From positions 806,001 to 870,000 of the forward strand of contig JAPWKE010000003.1 in assembly GCA_028283655.1 (NCBI GenBank): 64,000 nt of DNA, given 5' to 3'. The notes below the pieces were generated by a model, which was not told the origin of the DNA, did no database searches, and saw nothing but the letters and a program-made list of their open reading frames with translations. This stretch comes from Acidobacteriaceae bacterium. Its GTDB lineage: Bacteria > Acidobacteriota > Terriglobia > Terriglobales > Acidobacteriaceae. The first letter of the stretch is position 1. Every line of letters starts with the position of its first letter. This document shows, in pieces, positions 1 to 8,369 of the stretch. The translations under genes were made by a program, and so were the position numbers.

Positions 1-356
1 AACTGGTTGGAACGCTCGAGTACCGAATCGGCTGGCAGCGATACACCATGGTCTACGAGGTACGCGCTGAACTAGGCGAGACCCTGCCGCAAGAAGCCGT
101 TGGCGCAGCTCGGGCCACGGCGCTGGCCGAGGCCAGCGAAGACGCAAAGCACCGGATGATTACTGCCGTACTGCGCGTGATGGACCGCGCTGGCATTCGC
201 TTCGCGCCGGACGCCGTAGAGAACTTTGCCGGGCTTGAACGTCTGACGTTTCCCGTGCTGGCAACGCGTAAGGTGCACGAAAAGTTACTGGCCGATCTGC
301 GCGCAAGTGACGCGACCGATCAGGTCCTGGTATTCCGAGATTTGGAGGATGAGTAA
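1..356 (+). CDS. C-terminal part of an unrecognised protein (5' truncated by window edge)
   Basis: The frame is open from the first bases of the window to a TAA at 354-356, with no upstream stop, so the visible ~117 residues are the tail of a longer protein; an internal ATG at 48 is not necessarily the start. The visible part is an acidic, helix-rich soluble segment with no motif I recognise. It ends two bases before the GTG start of dapF, so it probably belongs to the same operon as the wall-recycling genes that follow. No function is assigned. Confidence 0.6.
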   Translation, partial: LVGTLEYRIGWQRYTMVYEVRAELGETLPQEAVGAARATALAEASEDAKHRMITAVLRVMDRAGIRFAPDAVENFAGLERLTFPVLATRKVHEKLLADLRASDATDQVLVFRDLEDE

Positions 357-358
357 GA

Positions 359-1171
359 GTGAGACGTATTCCGTTTGTAAAGGCGCACGCGCGTGGCAAT
401 GACTTCCTGGTGATCGACGAGGTGTACGCCCAGGGGCAGCACGCCGCCATGGCGCGCAAGCTTTGCTCGCGCAACACCGGCATAGGTGCCGATGGCATCG
501 AGTTCCTTGACCGCCGTGCCGACGGCACAAACTTCCTGCGCCTCATCAACGCCGACGGCAGCGAGGCCGAGTTGAGCGGTAACGGAACGCGTTGCGTTGC
601 TGCCTGGCTCGCCGCCAGCGAGAACATCCGCGAGATCACCTTCGGCACACACGGCGGCGACCGCCGCTGCAAGCTCATCGAGCACAAGAACTCCGAGTGG
701 TGGATCGAGTCCGCGATGGGCGTGCCGCGCGTCATGCCGCGCACCATCGAAATCGAAGGCGTGGAAGGCCCCATCGCCGGCGCCATGGTCAACGTCGGTA
801 ACCCGCACTTCGTCCTCTTTCCCGAGCGCGAGGACTTTGGCTCGAACGGCATGAGCTGGCAGGAACTCGGTGCAAAGATCGCCGTCGACCCACTCTTCCG
901 CTTCGGCACTAACGTGGAGTTCGTTCGCGTTCTCGGCCCCTCGGAGATCGAGTTCCGCATCTTCGAACGCGGCTGCGGCCCGACCACAAGCTCTGGCACA
1001 GGAACCTGTGCCTCCTCGTCCGCCGCTATCACGCTGCACGACGTCGCGCGTTCCTTGACCGCTGTCGCGCAGGGCGGCCCGCAAACCGTCGTGTGGCCAG
1101 AGCCCTCTGCGGAGATGATGTTGACCGGCCCTGCCGAAATCATCTGCACCGGTGAGGTTGAGTTCGAATGA
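359..1171 (+). CDS. dapF: Diaminopimelate epimerase family protein, second catalytic Cys replaced by Ser
   Basis: DapF interconverts LL- and meso-diaminopimelate, giving the cross-linking residue of Gram-negative peptidoglycan and the lysine precursor. The protein has 270 residues, the usual family length, from a GTG start. Family marks are GNDFLVID near residue 13, SGNGTRC with the first catalytic Cys at 79, GNPH at 147-150 and ERGCGPTTSSGTGTC at 203-217. In canonical DapF the second catalytic Cys precedes GTG in the last motif. Here that position is Ser212 (codon TCT at 992-994). It overlaps the next gene by four bases (ATGA). The fold assignment is firm; standard two-cysteine chemistry is not assured, and a related epimerase or racemase activity is possible. 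Confidence 0.85.
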   Translation: MRRIPFVKAHARGNDFLVIDEVYAQGQHAAMARKLCSRNTGIGADGIEFLDRRADGTNFLRLINADGSEAELSGNGTRCVAAWLAASENIREITFGTHGGDRRCKLIEHKNSEWWIESAMGVPRVMPRTIEIEGVEGPIAGAMVNVGNPHFVLFPEREDFGSNGMSWQELGAKIAVDPLFRFGTNVEFVRVLGPSEIEFRIFERGCGPTTSSGTGTCASSSAAITLHDVARSLTAVAQGGPQTVVWPEPSAEMMLTGPAEIICTGEVEFE

Positions 1172-2064
1172 TCGCTCCGCTGCGACAGGGAAGCCGCATC
1201 GCAGTGGTCTCGCCTGCGTCTGCGGCGAACGGCGAACTGATCGACAAGGGCATGCGCGCGCTGCAGCAGTGGGGATACGAGCCCGTGCTGATGCCGCACG
1301 CAAAGGCCCGCGGACCGCTGTACTACGCGGGCAGCCTGGGCGATCGTCTGCAGGACCTGCACGCCGCGTTCTCAAGCGATGAGTACGACGCTGTCCTTTG
1401 CACGCGCGGCGGTTGGGGTTCAGCAGAACTGCTGCCGCACCTCGACCTCGACCTGATCCGTGCGAACCCCAAGGCGTTCATCGGTTACAGCGACCACACC
1501 GCGCTGCAGGCGTACCTGTGGTCTGCGCTCAAGCTGCCGACAATCTACGGCCCCATGTGCGCCGCAGACTGGGCGCTGGAGCAAGGTGCGGATGCGCCCA
1601 CCTGGCGCGCAGCCGTGGAGCGTTCCTCGACATGGCAGGTCGGCGAGGCGGATGGCATGCGTGTGCTGCGCGAAGGCCACGCCGAAGGCCGTCTTCTTGG
1701 AGGCTGCCTGGCAATCCTCGAAGCGGGATTGGGCACGCCGTATGCGTTGCATCTGGACGAGCCGACCATCCTGTTTCTGGAAGACATCAACGTCAAGCCC
1801 TACCAGTGGGACAGGATGCTCCTGCATCTGCGATACGCGGGCTTGTTGAAGAACGTGCGCGGCATCGTCTTCGGAGACATGGGCGCAAACGTCGAACCTG
1901 ACGAGCTGCCGCTGCTCGAAGGTGCATTGTTGCACGCCTTGTCAGAGTTTGAAGGGCCGATCGCAATCGGTCTGCGCAGCGGGCACGTCCGAGGAGGCAA
2001 TCGCAGCGTGCCCCTGGGCGAGTTCGTCGCGCTTGAGAATAATAGACTGAGGAGTCTGTCGTAA
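1168..2064 (+). CDS. ldcA: Murein LD-carboxypeptidase, peptidase family S66
   Basis: LdcA removes the terminal D-Ala from recycled murein tetrapeptides in the cytoplasm, giving the tripeptide used by Mpl. The 298 residues start at an ATG overlapping the dapF stop. The S66 catalytic triad can be read as Ser108 in GYSDHT, Glu205 in LEDIN and His273 in RSGHVRG, in the family order and spacing. The N-terminal VVSPAS and CTRGGWGS segments are also typical. No signal peptide is present, as expected for a cytoplasmic recycling enzyme. Its position directly before mpl fits a murein-recycling role. The stop overlaps the mpl ATG by one base (TAATG), implying translational coupling. Confidence 0.92.
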   Translation: MIAPLRQGSRIAVVSPASAANGELIDKGMRALQQWGYEPVLMPHAKARGPLYYAGSLGDRLQDLHAAFSSDEYDAVLCTRGGWGSAELLPHLDLDLIRANPKAFIGYSDHTALQAYLWSALKLPTIYGPMCAADWALEQGADAPTWRAAVERSSTWQVGEADGMRVLREGHAEGRLLGGCLAILEAGLGTPYALHLDEPTILFLEDINVKPYQWDRMLLHLRYAGLLKNVRGIVFGDMGANVEPDELPLLEGALLHALSEFEGPIAIGLRSGHVRGGNRSVPLGEFVALENNRLRSLS

Positions 2065-3497
2065 TGCAGTCGAAGCATGTGCATCTGATCGGAGTTTGTG
2101 GCACGGCGATGGCGTCGCTGGCCGGTATGTTGCGGGAGCAGGGGCACCGCGTCACGGGGTCGGATACAGCCGCGTATCCGCCGATGAGCGACCAGCTCCG
2201 CGCCATGGGCATCCCGATCATGGAGCCGTACGCCGCGGCCAATCTGCAACCGAAGCCGGACCTCGTCGTCGTCGGCAACGCCATCTCTCGCGGCAACCCG
2301 GAGCTTGAGGCTGTGCTCGACCAGCGCATCCCCATGATCTCGATGGCCGCGCTCATCCACGACGAGTTCCTGCTTGGACGCGACCGCTACGTCGTCTGCG
2401 GAACGCACGGCAAGACGACGACCACGTCGATGCTCTCGTGGATCTTTGAAGTCGCTGCGAAGAAAGACCCAAGCTTCGCTCCTTCGTTCCTCATCGGCGG
2501 CGTCGCAGAAAACTTCGGCACAAGCTATCGCGTTCACAAAGAGACGCGCCCGTTTGTGCTCGAAGGCGATGAGTACGACACAGCCTTCTTCGATAAAGGC
2601 CCGAAGTTTCTTCACTACTTCCCGGACGTCGCAATCCTGACACATGTGGAGTTCGACCACGCTGACATTTACGCCGATCTGACCGCCGTAAAAACAGCGT
2701 TCAAGCGCATGGTGAACCTGCTGCCTCAGCGCGGACGATTGATCGCCTACGACGGCAGCGAGAACGTCACCGAGTGCGCGGCAAAGGCGTTCTGCGCAGT
2801 CGAGCGTTATGGCTTCAACGAGCACTCCACCTGGCGCATGGTCGACCTGCAGCACATTGGCGGCGGTAGCTCATGGACGCTGCTGCGTTCCGGCGCAGAG
2901 TTTGCCCGACTCACACTGCCGATGGCAGGCGAGCACAACGCGCTGAACGCAACGGCTGCGGCCGCGCTGGCCGCAGGGCAGGGCGTTCCGGCAGAGAGCA
3001 TCATCGAAGCTCTGGGCAGCTTCAAGAGCGTAAAGCGCCGCCTAGAAGTCCGTGCCGAAATCGACGGCATCACGATCATCGACGACTTCGCGCACCACCC
3101 GACCGCTATCCGCGAGACGCTGCGCGCCTTGCGCGCAAGCTACGCCGGCCGCAGGCTGGTCGCCGTCCTGGAGCCGCGCTCAAACACCCTTCGCCGCAAC
3201 GTCTTTGAGCAGGAACTCATCGAAAGCCTCGCGGCAGCAGACGAGGTGGTTGTCGCCGCAGTTTTCAACCTTACGGCGATTCCAGCCGCAGAGCGTCTCG
3301 ACCCCGCGCACGTCGTGGAAGCATTGATTCAGCGCGGCATTCCTACGGCATTGCACGCAGACGCCGAGGAGATTGTGGCGGCTTTGTCGCAGACCCTGCG
3401 CAGCGGAGATGTCGTGGCGATTCTATCCAACGGTGGCTTCGGCGGCATTTATGAGAAGCTTCCGGCTGCACTTCGGGCGAAGACCAAAGTATCCTAA
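2064..3497 (+). CDS. mpl: UDP-N-acetylmuramate:L-Ala-gamma-D-Glu-meso-DAP ligase
   Basis: Mpl attaches recycled murein tripeptide directly to UDP-MurNAc, bypassing MurC, MurD and MurE. The 477-residue protein begins with the Mur-ligase N-terminal UDP-binding motif (LIGVCGTAM, residues 8-16) and carries the ATP-binding loop GTHGKTTTT at 113-121. LEGDEYDTAFFD follows near residue 167 and an HHPTA segment near residue 346. The GVCGTAM and HGKTTTTSM sequences fit Mpl better than MurC. It is preceded by ldcA, its substrate supplier, with overlapping stop and start. Its own stop lies seven bases before plsC. Confidence 0.93.
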   Translation: MQSKHVHLIGVCGTAMASLAGMLREQGHRVTGSDTAAYPPMSDQLRAMGIPIMEPYAAANLQPKPDLVVVGNAISRGNPELEAVLDQRIPMISMAALIHDEFLLGRDRYVVCGTHGKTTTTSMLSWIFEVAAKKDPSFAPSFLIGGVAENFGTSYRVHKETRPFVLEGDEYDTAFFDKGPKFLHYFPDVAILTHVEFDHADIYADLTAVKTAFKRMVNLLPQRGRLIAYDGSENVTECAAKAFCAVERYGFNEHSTWRMVDLQHIGGGSSWTLLRSGAEFARLTLPMAGEHNALNATAAAALAAGQGVPAESIIEALGSFKSVKRRLEVRAEIDGITIIDDFAHHPTAIRETLRALRASYAGRRLVAVLEPRSNTLRRNVFEQELIESLAAADEVVVAAVFNLTAIPAAERLDPAHVVEALIQRGIPTALHADAEEIVAALSQTLRSGDVVAILSNGGFGGIYEKLPAALRAKTKVS

Positions 3498-3504
3498 GCA
3501 GGTT

Positions 3505-4203
3505 ATGTTTCGCACGTTGCTTATGGTCATGGTCTTCGTCGCGCTGGGTGTTCCCGCGGCGATCGTTGGAATTCCTTACTCGCTGCTCGTCGGCAATACG
3601 CATGTCATGTATCGCTGGGGCACGTCGATCATCCGGCTTGGCATGAAGGCTGCCGGCATTCGTGTGCGTATTCTCGGCGCAGAGAACGTCCCGCAGGGAC
3701 GCGGAGTGATCTACCTCTCCAACCATGTCTCGAATCTGGACCCACCCGTCAACATCGCCAATGTGCCCGGAGAGACCGCCTTCTTTCTCAAGAAGTCGCT
3801 GATGAATATTCCTCTGCTCGGCACAGCGATGAAGATGGGGAAGTTCATCCCTGTGGCTCGTGCGAAGTCCGTGGAAGAGGCGCGCCGCAGCACGGAACTA
3901 GCTGCAGAAGCACTGCGCTGCGGTCATCACATTACGATCTACCCCGAAGGCACGCGTTCCCGCGACGGCCAGTTACTGCCGTTCAAAAAAGGCGCCTTCT
4001 ATCTCGCGGAATCAACCGGCGCGCCACTGGTGCCAATCATCATGCGCGGCACGCACGCTCTTTGGCCTAAAGGGCAGACATGGCTGAAGTCCGGTGAGGT
4101 GATCATGGAGTTTTTGCCCGCAATCGATCCCACGGCTTATGAAAGTCGTGAAGCTCTGATGCAAGAGGTACGTGAGCGGATGGAAGCGGCGTTGAAGCTC
4201 TAA
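3505..4203 (+). CDS. plsC: 1-acyl-sn-glycerol-3-phosphate acyltransferase (PlsC-like)
   Basis: This enzyme transfers an acyl chain to lysophosphatidic acid to make phosphatidic acid at the inner membrane. The frame is open further upstream inside mpl, but the ATG at 3505, seven bases after the mpl stop, gives a normal 232-residue protein starting with a membrane segment (residues ~5-28). Acyltransferase motifs appear in order: NHVSNLDPP (HX4D catalytic box), FIPVAR, YPEGTRSRDG, and PLVPIIMRGT. The last gene of the dapF-ldcA-mpl operon, it links wall recycling with phospholipid synthesis by position only. Confidence 0.9.
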   Translation: MFRTLLMVMVFVALGVPAAIVGIPYSLLVGNTHVMYRWGTSIIRLGMKAAGIRVRILGAENVPQGRGVIYLSNHVSNLDPPVNIANVPGETAFFLKKSLMNIPLLGTAMKMGKFIPVARAKSVEEARRSTELAAEALRCGHHITIYPEGTRSRDGQLLPFKKGAFYLAESTGAPLVPIIMRGTHALWPKGQTWLKSGEVIMEFLPAIDPTAYESREALMQEVRERMEAALKL

Positions 4204-4215
4204 GTGAGGTCTTGG

Positions 4216-4902
4216 CTACTTGACGATGGCGTTGTAGCCATCGCCCAGGAGACGTTGGCGCATCGCGTCAGCGTCTTTCTTGTTCGCAAAGGGACCTACC
4301 TGGATATGCAGCAGGCTGTCCTGCGGAACGTTGCGCGCAGAGACCGAGTAGCCTTTGCTATGCAGCGCGCCGACAAGCAGGTCAGCATCTTCGCGATGCG
4401 AGACCGCCGCGACCTGCACCACATACGCTCCGCTTGCCGAGGTTGCAGGCATCGGAGCGGCTGGCTGTGCAGCAGGTGTGGAGACGCGTACAGGAGTCGG
4501 ACGAGGCGCCGCGACGGGAGTCGACACCGGGGCGGCGGTCGCATCGCTGTTGTCTCTTGCTGTCACCGAAGGGCTTGCTGTCGGAGCCGGCGTCACCTGC
4601 GCGGGAGCCGCGCTCGGGGCAGGCGGGACGGAATTGCTGCCCGTGGGCGATCCTGCAGAAGGTTTGTTGAAGTGATTGAACTGCGCGTCATTGGACCCGC
4701 TGCCGTCGCCCGTCGTTGCTGTCGGGACGACGGTGGCCTTCTTGCCAAGGTTGTACCCAAAGGCAAAGAAGAGGCCACAGACCAGGATCAAGCCAAAAAA
4801 GATGGCAAGAATCGTGCCGGTGGAGAGCGTGTATTCACGCTCGTCCCGGCCCGGGATCAGGTCGTCATCGTCATCGAGCAGGTGGTGGCGGCGGGTTTCC
4901 AT
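4216..4902 (-). CDS. SPOR-domain membrane protein
   Basis: SPOR domains bind glycan strands stripped of stem peptides, typically at the division septum. The 228-residue protein has a short acidic cytoplasmic tail with a run of Asp (residues 10-14) and one membrane helix at about 28-50. A long Ala/Pro/Ser/Thr linker (60-155) crosses the periplasm, and the C-terminal SPOR fold (158-228) starts with YVVQVAAVSHREDAD and includes HIQVGPF. It lies 12 bases downstream of the outer-membrane barrel gene and is probably cotranscribed with it. The architecture resembles FtsN/DedD-type proteins, but the exact role is open. Confidence 0.87.
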   Translation of the reverse strand: METRRHHLLDDDDDLIPGRDEREYTLSTGTILAIFFGLILVCGLFFAFGYNLGKKATVVPTATTGDGSGSNDAQFNHFNKPSAGSPTGSNSVPPAPSAAPAQVTPAPTASPSVTARDNSDATAAPVSTPVAAPRPTPVRVSTPAAQPAAPMPATSASGAYVVQVAAVSHREDADLLVGALHSKGYSVSARNVPQDSLLHIQVGPFANKKDADAMRQRLLGDGYNAIVK

Positions 4903-4914
4903 GGCGGTCGTTGA

Positions 4915-5607
4915 CTAGAAGCGGACGTAGAAGCCTGCAGTCGGCTCGTAGGTCGTCGTGTGCTTGTTGATCGTCAGATAGTTCAGCAGGAAATCGGGGG
5001 CCTTGAAGAAGGCTTGACGCCATGCAGCGCGAACGCCAAAGTGGCTGTCGCCGAACTCTTTCTGAACGCCAAGGTTGTAGTAGTAGGTCGCGCGCCACTG
5101 GGTCGGTGCGCTCTGTCCACCGCCACGGGTCGGGCGGAAGCGAGTGGAACCAGCGCCTACGCTGACGAACGGCTGCAGACCGAAAAACTGGTGCGGCGGC
5201 GTAATCACATAGCCAAAGCTGGCTTCGTCCACGCCGGTCTGAATCTGTCCCGGTGCAACGCTCGCGCCTGTCTGGTCGGTCAGGGTTTCCGTATAACGCG
5301 CGTAGGTGTAGTTGAACTCGATACCAACGTACGGCTTCTTGGTATAGCGGAAGTTCGCCAACAGACCAACCGTATTACCGGCCTTTTCCGTGAGCGTCGT
5401 GCCTGCGGTCGAGGCTCCGGACGGAGTCACGACGCCGGTCACAGACGAATTGAACTGACCGATGCCATAGAGGCCGAAGTCCAGATGCGAAAGCCGCTCA
5501 TAAAGCTTGCTCTGGGGAGCGCTCTGGTCCTGAGCGTGCGCGGAGGCGGTGACGGCTGTGCCTGCAACAAGGCCGGCGGCAAGTAGGAGACGGGCAGTGC
5601 GGTTCAA
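4915..5607 (-). CDS. Outer-membrane beta-barrel protein, OmpA/OmpW-like porin fold
   Basis: The 230-residue product has a signal peptide ending at SAHAQ (about residue 26) and alternating hydrophobic strands rich in Tyr, Phe and Gly. Its last residue is Phe (FYVRF), the classical BAM-recognised outer-membrane C terminus. The start appears to be TTG at 5605-5607 with a GGAG element about ten bases upstream, since no better in-frame start precedes the signal sequence. It is followed at 12 bases by the SPOR gene. Its substrate or structural role cannot be told from sequence. Confidence 0.78.
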   Translation of the reverse strand: MNRTARLLLAAGLVAGTAVTASAHAQDQSAPQSKLYERLSHLDFGLYGIGQFNSSVTGVVTPSGASTAGTTLTEKAGNTVGLLANFRYTKKPYVGIEFNYTYARYTETLTDQTGASVAPGQIQTGVDEASFGYVITPPHQFFGLQPFVSVGAGSTRFRPTRGGGQSAPTQWRATYYYNLGVQKEFGDSHFGVRAAWRQAFFKAPDFLLNYLTINKHTTTYEPTAGFYVRF

Positions 5608-5685
5608 CGGATCGTAGCTCCAGCGCGGGATGCGCGCAGTCTTTAGTCTACCGTGTTTGGTGCGTGGAACGCTCGCGAAAGCGCC

Positions 5686-6075
5686 TTATCGGTGGCCTTT
5701 GTTGCGGCGGGCGAGGAAGGCCACCCGGGCAAACCATGTCGTGGAGCCGGCGATCACAGCCGCGCAAGGCAGGGCCACCGCTGCTTTGGCGACGGAAAGA
5801 CAGGCTGCGAACCACAAAATGGCGGCTATCCCCTGCAAAACTGCGTGCGGTCGTCGAAAGCTGGCCAGCATCAGCAGGAACGCTGCCACGAGCAGTACCA
5901 GGCTACGCGCGGCGTGAGGGCTGTGGGCCACCGAGGCCAGCGCGACCAGAGTAGCGGTCAGCCCCGCCGCCCCGGGCAGCAACGAGCCGGGACGGTTGGC
6001 TTCCCAGGCCATCAGCAAGGCTCCTGCGGTCAGCAGCAGCAGCGTGAGGGAGGGTGAAAAGGGCAGGGCAAGCAC
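5686..6075 (-). CDS. Small NfeD-like integral membrane protein
   Basis: The 129-residue protein is almost entirely hydrophobic, with about four membrane helices and a basic C terminus. The segment GALLMAWEANRPGSLLPGA resembles the first membrane hairpin of NfeD proteins, but the soluble OB-fold domain that completes NfeD is absent. The start is probably GTG, seven bases after the stop of the TPR gene, so the pair is likely one transcript. No function can be assigned beyond membrane location. Confidence 0.6.
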   Translation of the reverse strand: MLALPFSPSLTLLLLTAGALLMAWEANRPGSLLPGAAGLTATLVALASVAHSPHAARSLVLLVAAFLLMLASFRRPHAVLQGIAAILWFAACLSVAKAAVALPCAAVIAGSTTWFARVAFLARRNKGHR

Positions 6076-6081
6076 GTCGCG

Positions 6082-7650
6082 TTACTGGTGCTGCTGCAGG
6101 CTCATGCGCAGGGCGATGGCTTGCGGGTTATGCGGATCGAGCGTGGTGGCGTGGTTGACGTCTTCCACCGCAGCGGGCACGTTCTTGTCCGCCAGGTCGA
6201 GTCGCGCCAGCACGAGGTACGCTGCCACGTTCGGCTTCAGTCGCAGCGAGTTCTGGGCTTCGGTGCGAGCCTCAGCCTTCTGGCCGCTCTTCTCTCGAAC
6301 CTCTGCGAGTCCCGCGTGCGCGTCGGCGTTCGAAGAATCAGCCTCAATCGCAGAGTTGAACTGCTCTTCGGCCTGCGGCAGCAGGCCTTGCGTCATATAG
6401 TCGTGTCCGATGTTGTTGTACTCGGCCGCGCGTTTTGCTGGTGGCAGCATCGCCAAACGGGCATCGCGGATCTGGTCGAGCTGGAAGGCGGCCTGCCGGA
6501 AGCTGGCTTCGGAGTACGTGCGGCGAATGCGTTCGGCCGGGGCGAAGGTCGTGTCGTTCGGGTTGAGCTTGCTGCCGGGCGCGGCTGCCGCGAGACGGGA
6601 GCGCAGCGTCGCGATATCGCCATCAGTCGGCTTCAACTTGAGCGCCGCATTCGCTTCCTTGAACGCTTCGGTGGTTTCGCCGCGACGATAGAGCGAAACG
6701 GCGAGGTTGTAGTGGAAGTCCGAGTCGTTGGGGTCAGACTTCGAGGCCTTCAGAAAGTACTCGATGCCGTCCTTGCCCTGACGGGCCAGCGCGACGCCGT
6801 GGTTGTTCAGCACTTCGGGCAGCGGAAGGCGCGAGCCCACAAAGTCGAAGGCGGCTGCGGCAGCGGCGTAGTTGTTGGCGTTGAAGCGGGAGAGCCCAAG
6901 GTAGAAGCCGGCTTCGAGCGCCAGCGGACTGTCCTGCGGCACCTTCGCCAGCGTCGCCGACGCAGCGGGATAGTCCTTGGCCGCATACTGCTCCTTGCCG
7001 AGCGCGAGCAGGGCAGAGCTGTAGTCGGGAACGATCTTTACCGCTTCGGTCAGGCGCGTAAGTCGCTCGGTGGGGTTCGCCGTGTTGGTACCGCGAATGT
7101 AGTCCTCAAACGCTGAGAGCGGAACCGCGCCTGCCGTGGCCAGAAAGGTCTGCTCGGCGATGTTCAGCTTCGGGTCGATGCTGCGTGCGACCTTCCAGGC
7201 GATGGCGTTCTCCGCGTCGTACAGGCGATTGAGTTCGGCAGCATCTTCCACCGGAGCGGAGAGCTTGAACTCGCTGACCGCGAGCACCTGAGACTGGATG
7301 CGAATGTGGCCGTTCACGACGTTGAAGCTGCCGATCACAACGTAGTTGCAGTCAAGCTGCTGCGCGATCCGGATGGTTGTAGCGCGCGAGGGGCGAAAGT
7401 CTGTCGGCAGGCCGAGGTGGTCGAGCGCGAAGCGCCGGTCGTCCTGCGAGATCGTAAGGAAGCCGACCGAGTTCAGGCGCCGGTCCAGCGTATCGGGGAA
7501 GCTGTCACCGATCCAGTTGAGCGACGGATTGCCGGAGCGGTTCTCGAAGGGAAGAACGAGGACGACTCGACCGCTGGGCATAGTTTGCGCGGCGGCGGGA
7601 ACAACAAAGCTGGCGGAGGCCAGAGCGGCGAGAAAAAGTCGACGAACCAT
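6082..7650 (-). CDS. Exported TPR protein with TolB/FlgO-like N-terminal domain
   Basis: The 522-residue protein has a signal peptide (cleavage after PAAAQ, about residue 22). A ~120-residue N-terminal domain beginning VVLVLPFENRSGNPSLNWIG follows; this opening is typical of the CsgG/FlgO/TolB-like domain found in bacterial tetratricopeptide proteins. Several TPR-like helical repeats run from about residue 180 to the end, for example DSDFHYNLAVSLYRRGE and AEEQFNSAIEADSSNADAH. It probably acts as a periplasmic scaffold. It is followed seven bases later by the NfeD-like membrane gene. Confidence 0.78.
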   Translation of the reverse strand: MVRRLFLAALASASFVVPAAAQTMPSGRVVLVLPFENRSGNPSLNWIGDSFPDTLDRRLNSVGFLTISQDDRRFALDHLGLPTDFRPSRATTIRIAQQLDCNYVVIGSFNVVNGHIRIQSQVLAVSEFKLSAPVEDAAELNRLYDAENAIAWKVARSIDPKLNIAEQTFLATAGAVPLSAFEDYIRGTNTANPTERLTRLTEAVKIVPDYSSALLALGKEQYAAKDYPAASATLAKVPQDSPLALEAGFYLGLSRFNANNYAAAAAAFDFVGSRLPLPEVLNNHGVALARQGKDGIEYFLKASKSDPNDSDFHYNLAVSLYRRGETTEAFKEANAALKLKPTDGDIATLRSRLAAAAPGSKLNPNDTTFAPAERIRRTYSEASFRQAAFQLDQIRDARLAMLPPAKRAAEYNNIGHDYMTQGLLPQAEEQFNSAIEADSSNADAHAGLAEVREKSGQKAEARTEAQNSLRLKPNVAAYLVLARLDLADKNVPAAVEDVNHATTLDPHNPQAIALRMSLQQHQ

Positions 7651-7717
7651 CCCGGCTAGTGTAGCTCCCGAGGGTGTGCACCCTCACGCCTTCCCCTGTT
7701 GACTGGCTGATTGCCTG

Positions 7718-7792
7718 TCCGCAAGCCCTTGATTTTGGAAGAATCGACGGAGAGTTCCGGGTGCGGCTTCAGGGGCCGGGCTGGCTTGCGGA
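7718..7792. repeat. 10-bp inverted repeat flanking a GC-rich spacer
   Basis: TCCGCAAGCC at 7718-7727 is repeated in perfect reverse complement at 7783-7792, in the 176-base gap between the TPR gene and smpB (both minus strand). The 55-base spacer could form further GC-rich structure. No T-run follows the arms, so a simple intrinsic terminator is not shown. It may be a weak transcription end for smpB or a structured leader for the TPR gene. Confidence 0.35.
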
Positions 7793-7826
7793 GCAAGAGA
7801 ATGACTGAAGAGCCGCGAAAGAGGTG

Positions 7827-8369
7827 TTAGCCGCGCTGGCCACGGGCCATGGCGGCTCGGGCTTCCTTGTCGGCTTCGCGCTTGCGCTCGGTTTCGCGTT
7901 TGTCCCAGTCCTGCTTGCCCTTGGCCAGCGCGACTTCGCACTTCACGCGACCGTTCCTGAAGTAGAAGCGGACGGGGACCAGCGTGTAGCCCTTGCCCTG
8001 CAGTGCGGCTTTCAGCTTTTCGATCTCACGCTTGTGCAGCAGCAGCTTCCGGGTACGGGTTTCTTCGTGGTTATAGATATTGCCGTGCGAGAAGTGGCCG
8101 ATGTGGGCGTTGAGCAGAAAGGCTTCGCCATCTTTCACTAGGCCGTAAGCGTCCTTCAGGTTCGCCTTGCCTTCACGGATGCTCTTGACCTCCGTGCCAC
8201 GCAGGGCGACGCCCGCCTCGAAGCGGTCTTCGAGGAAGTAATTAAAGCTTGCCGAGCGGTTAAAGGCTGCGTCCCGCTGGCCGGCCGCGACGGGGTCGCG
8301 ATCCTTGGCCTTGGTCACAGGCTTTGCGCTTTGGAGGGGCTTTACCGGGATGGAGGCTTGGCGTGGCAT
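7827..8369 (-). CDS. smpB: SsrA-binding protein SmpB
   Basis: SmpB binds tmRNA and delivers it to stalled ribosomes for trans-translation. The 180-residue protein has the family core: NRSASFNYFLEDRFEAGVAL, GTEVKSIREGKANLKDAY, the H-I-G-H segment, RKLLLHKREI and the LVPVRFYFRNGRVKCEVALAKGK region. The basic C-terminal tail (DWDKRETERKREADKEARAAMAR) normally reaches into the decoding centre. The first ~30 residues are a Lys/Pro-rich extension beyond the usual ~155-residue family length. No tmRNA gene is visible next to it. Confidence 0.95.
   Translation of the reverse strand: MPRQASIPVKPLQSAKPVTKAKDRDPVAAGQRDAAFNRSASFNYFLEDRFEAGVALRGTEVKSIREGKANLKDAYGLVKDGEAFLLNAHIGHFSHGNIYNHEETRTRKLLLHKREIEKLKAALQGKGYTLVPVRFYFRNGRVKCEVALAKGKQDWDKRETERKREADKEARAAMARGQRG

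Noticed and set aside
160-1375. Two overlapping minus-strand open frames across dapF
   Set aside because: Composition is typical of antisense frames; dapF itself is well supported.
5710-5745. GGGCAAACCATG resembling part of a GEMM (cyclic di-GMP) riboswitch
   Set aside because: It lies inside the end of a gene on the other strand and lacks the second stem and the GACGCAAAGCC core.
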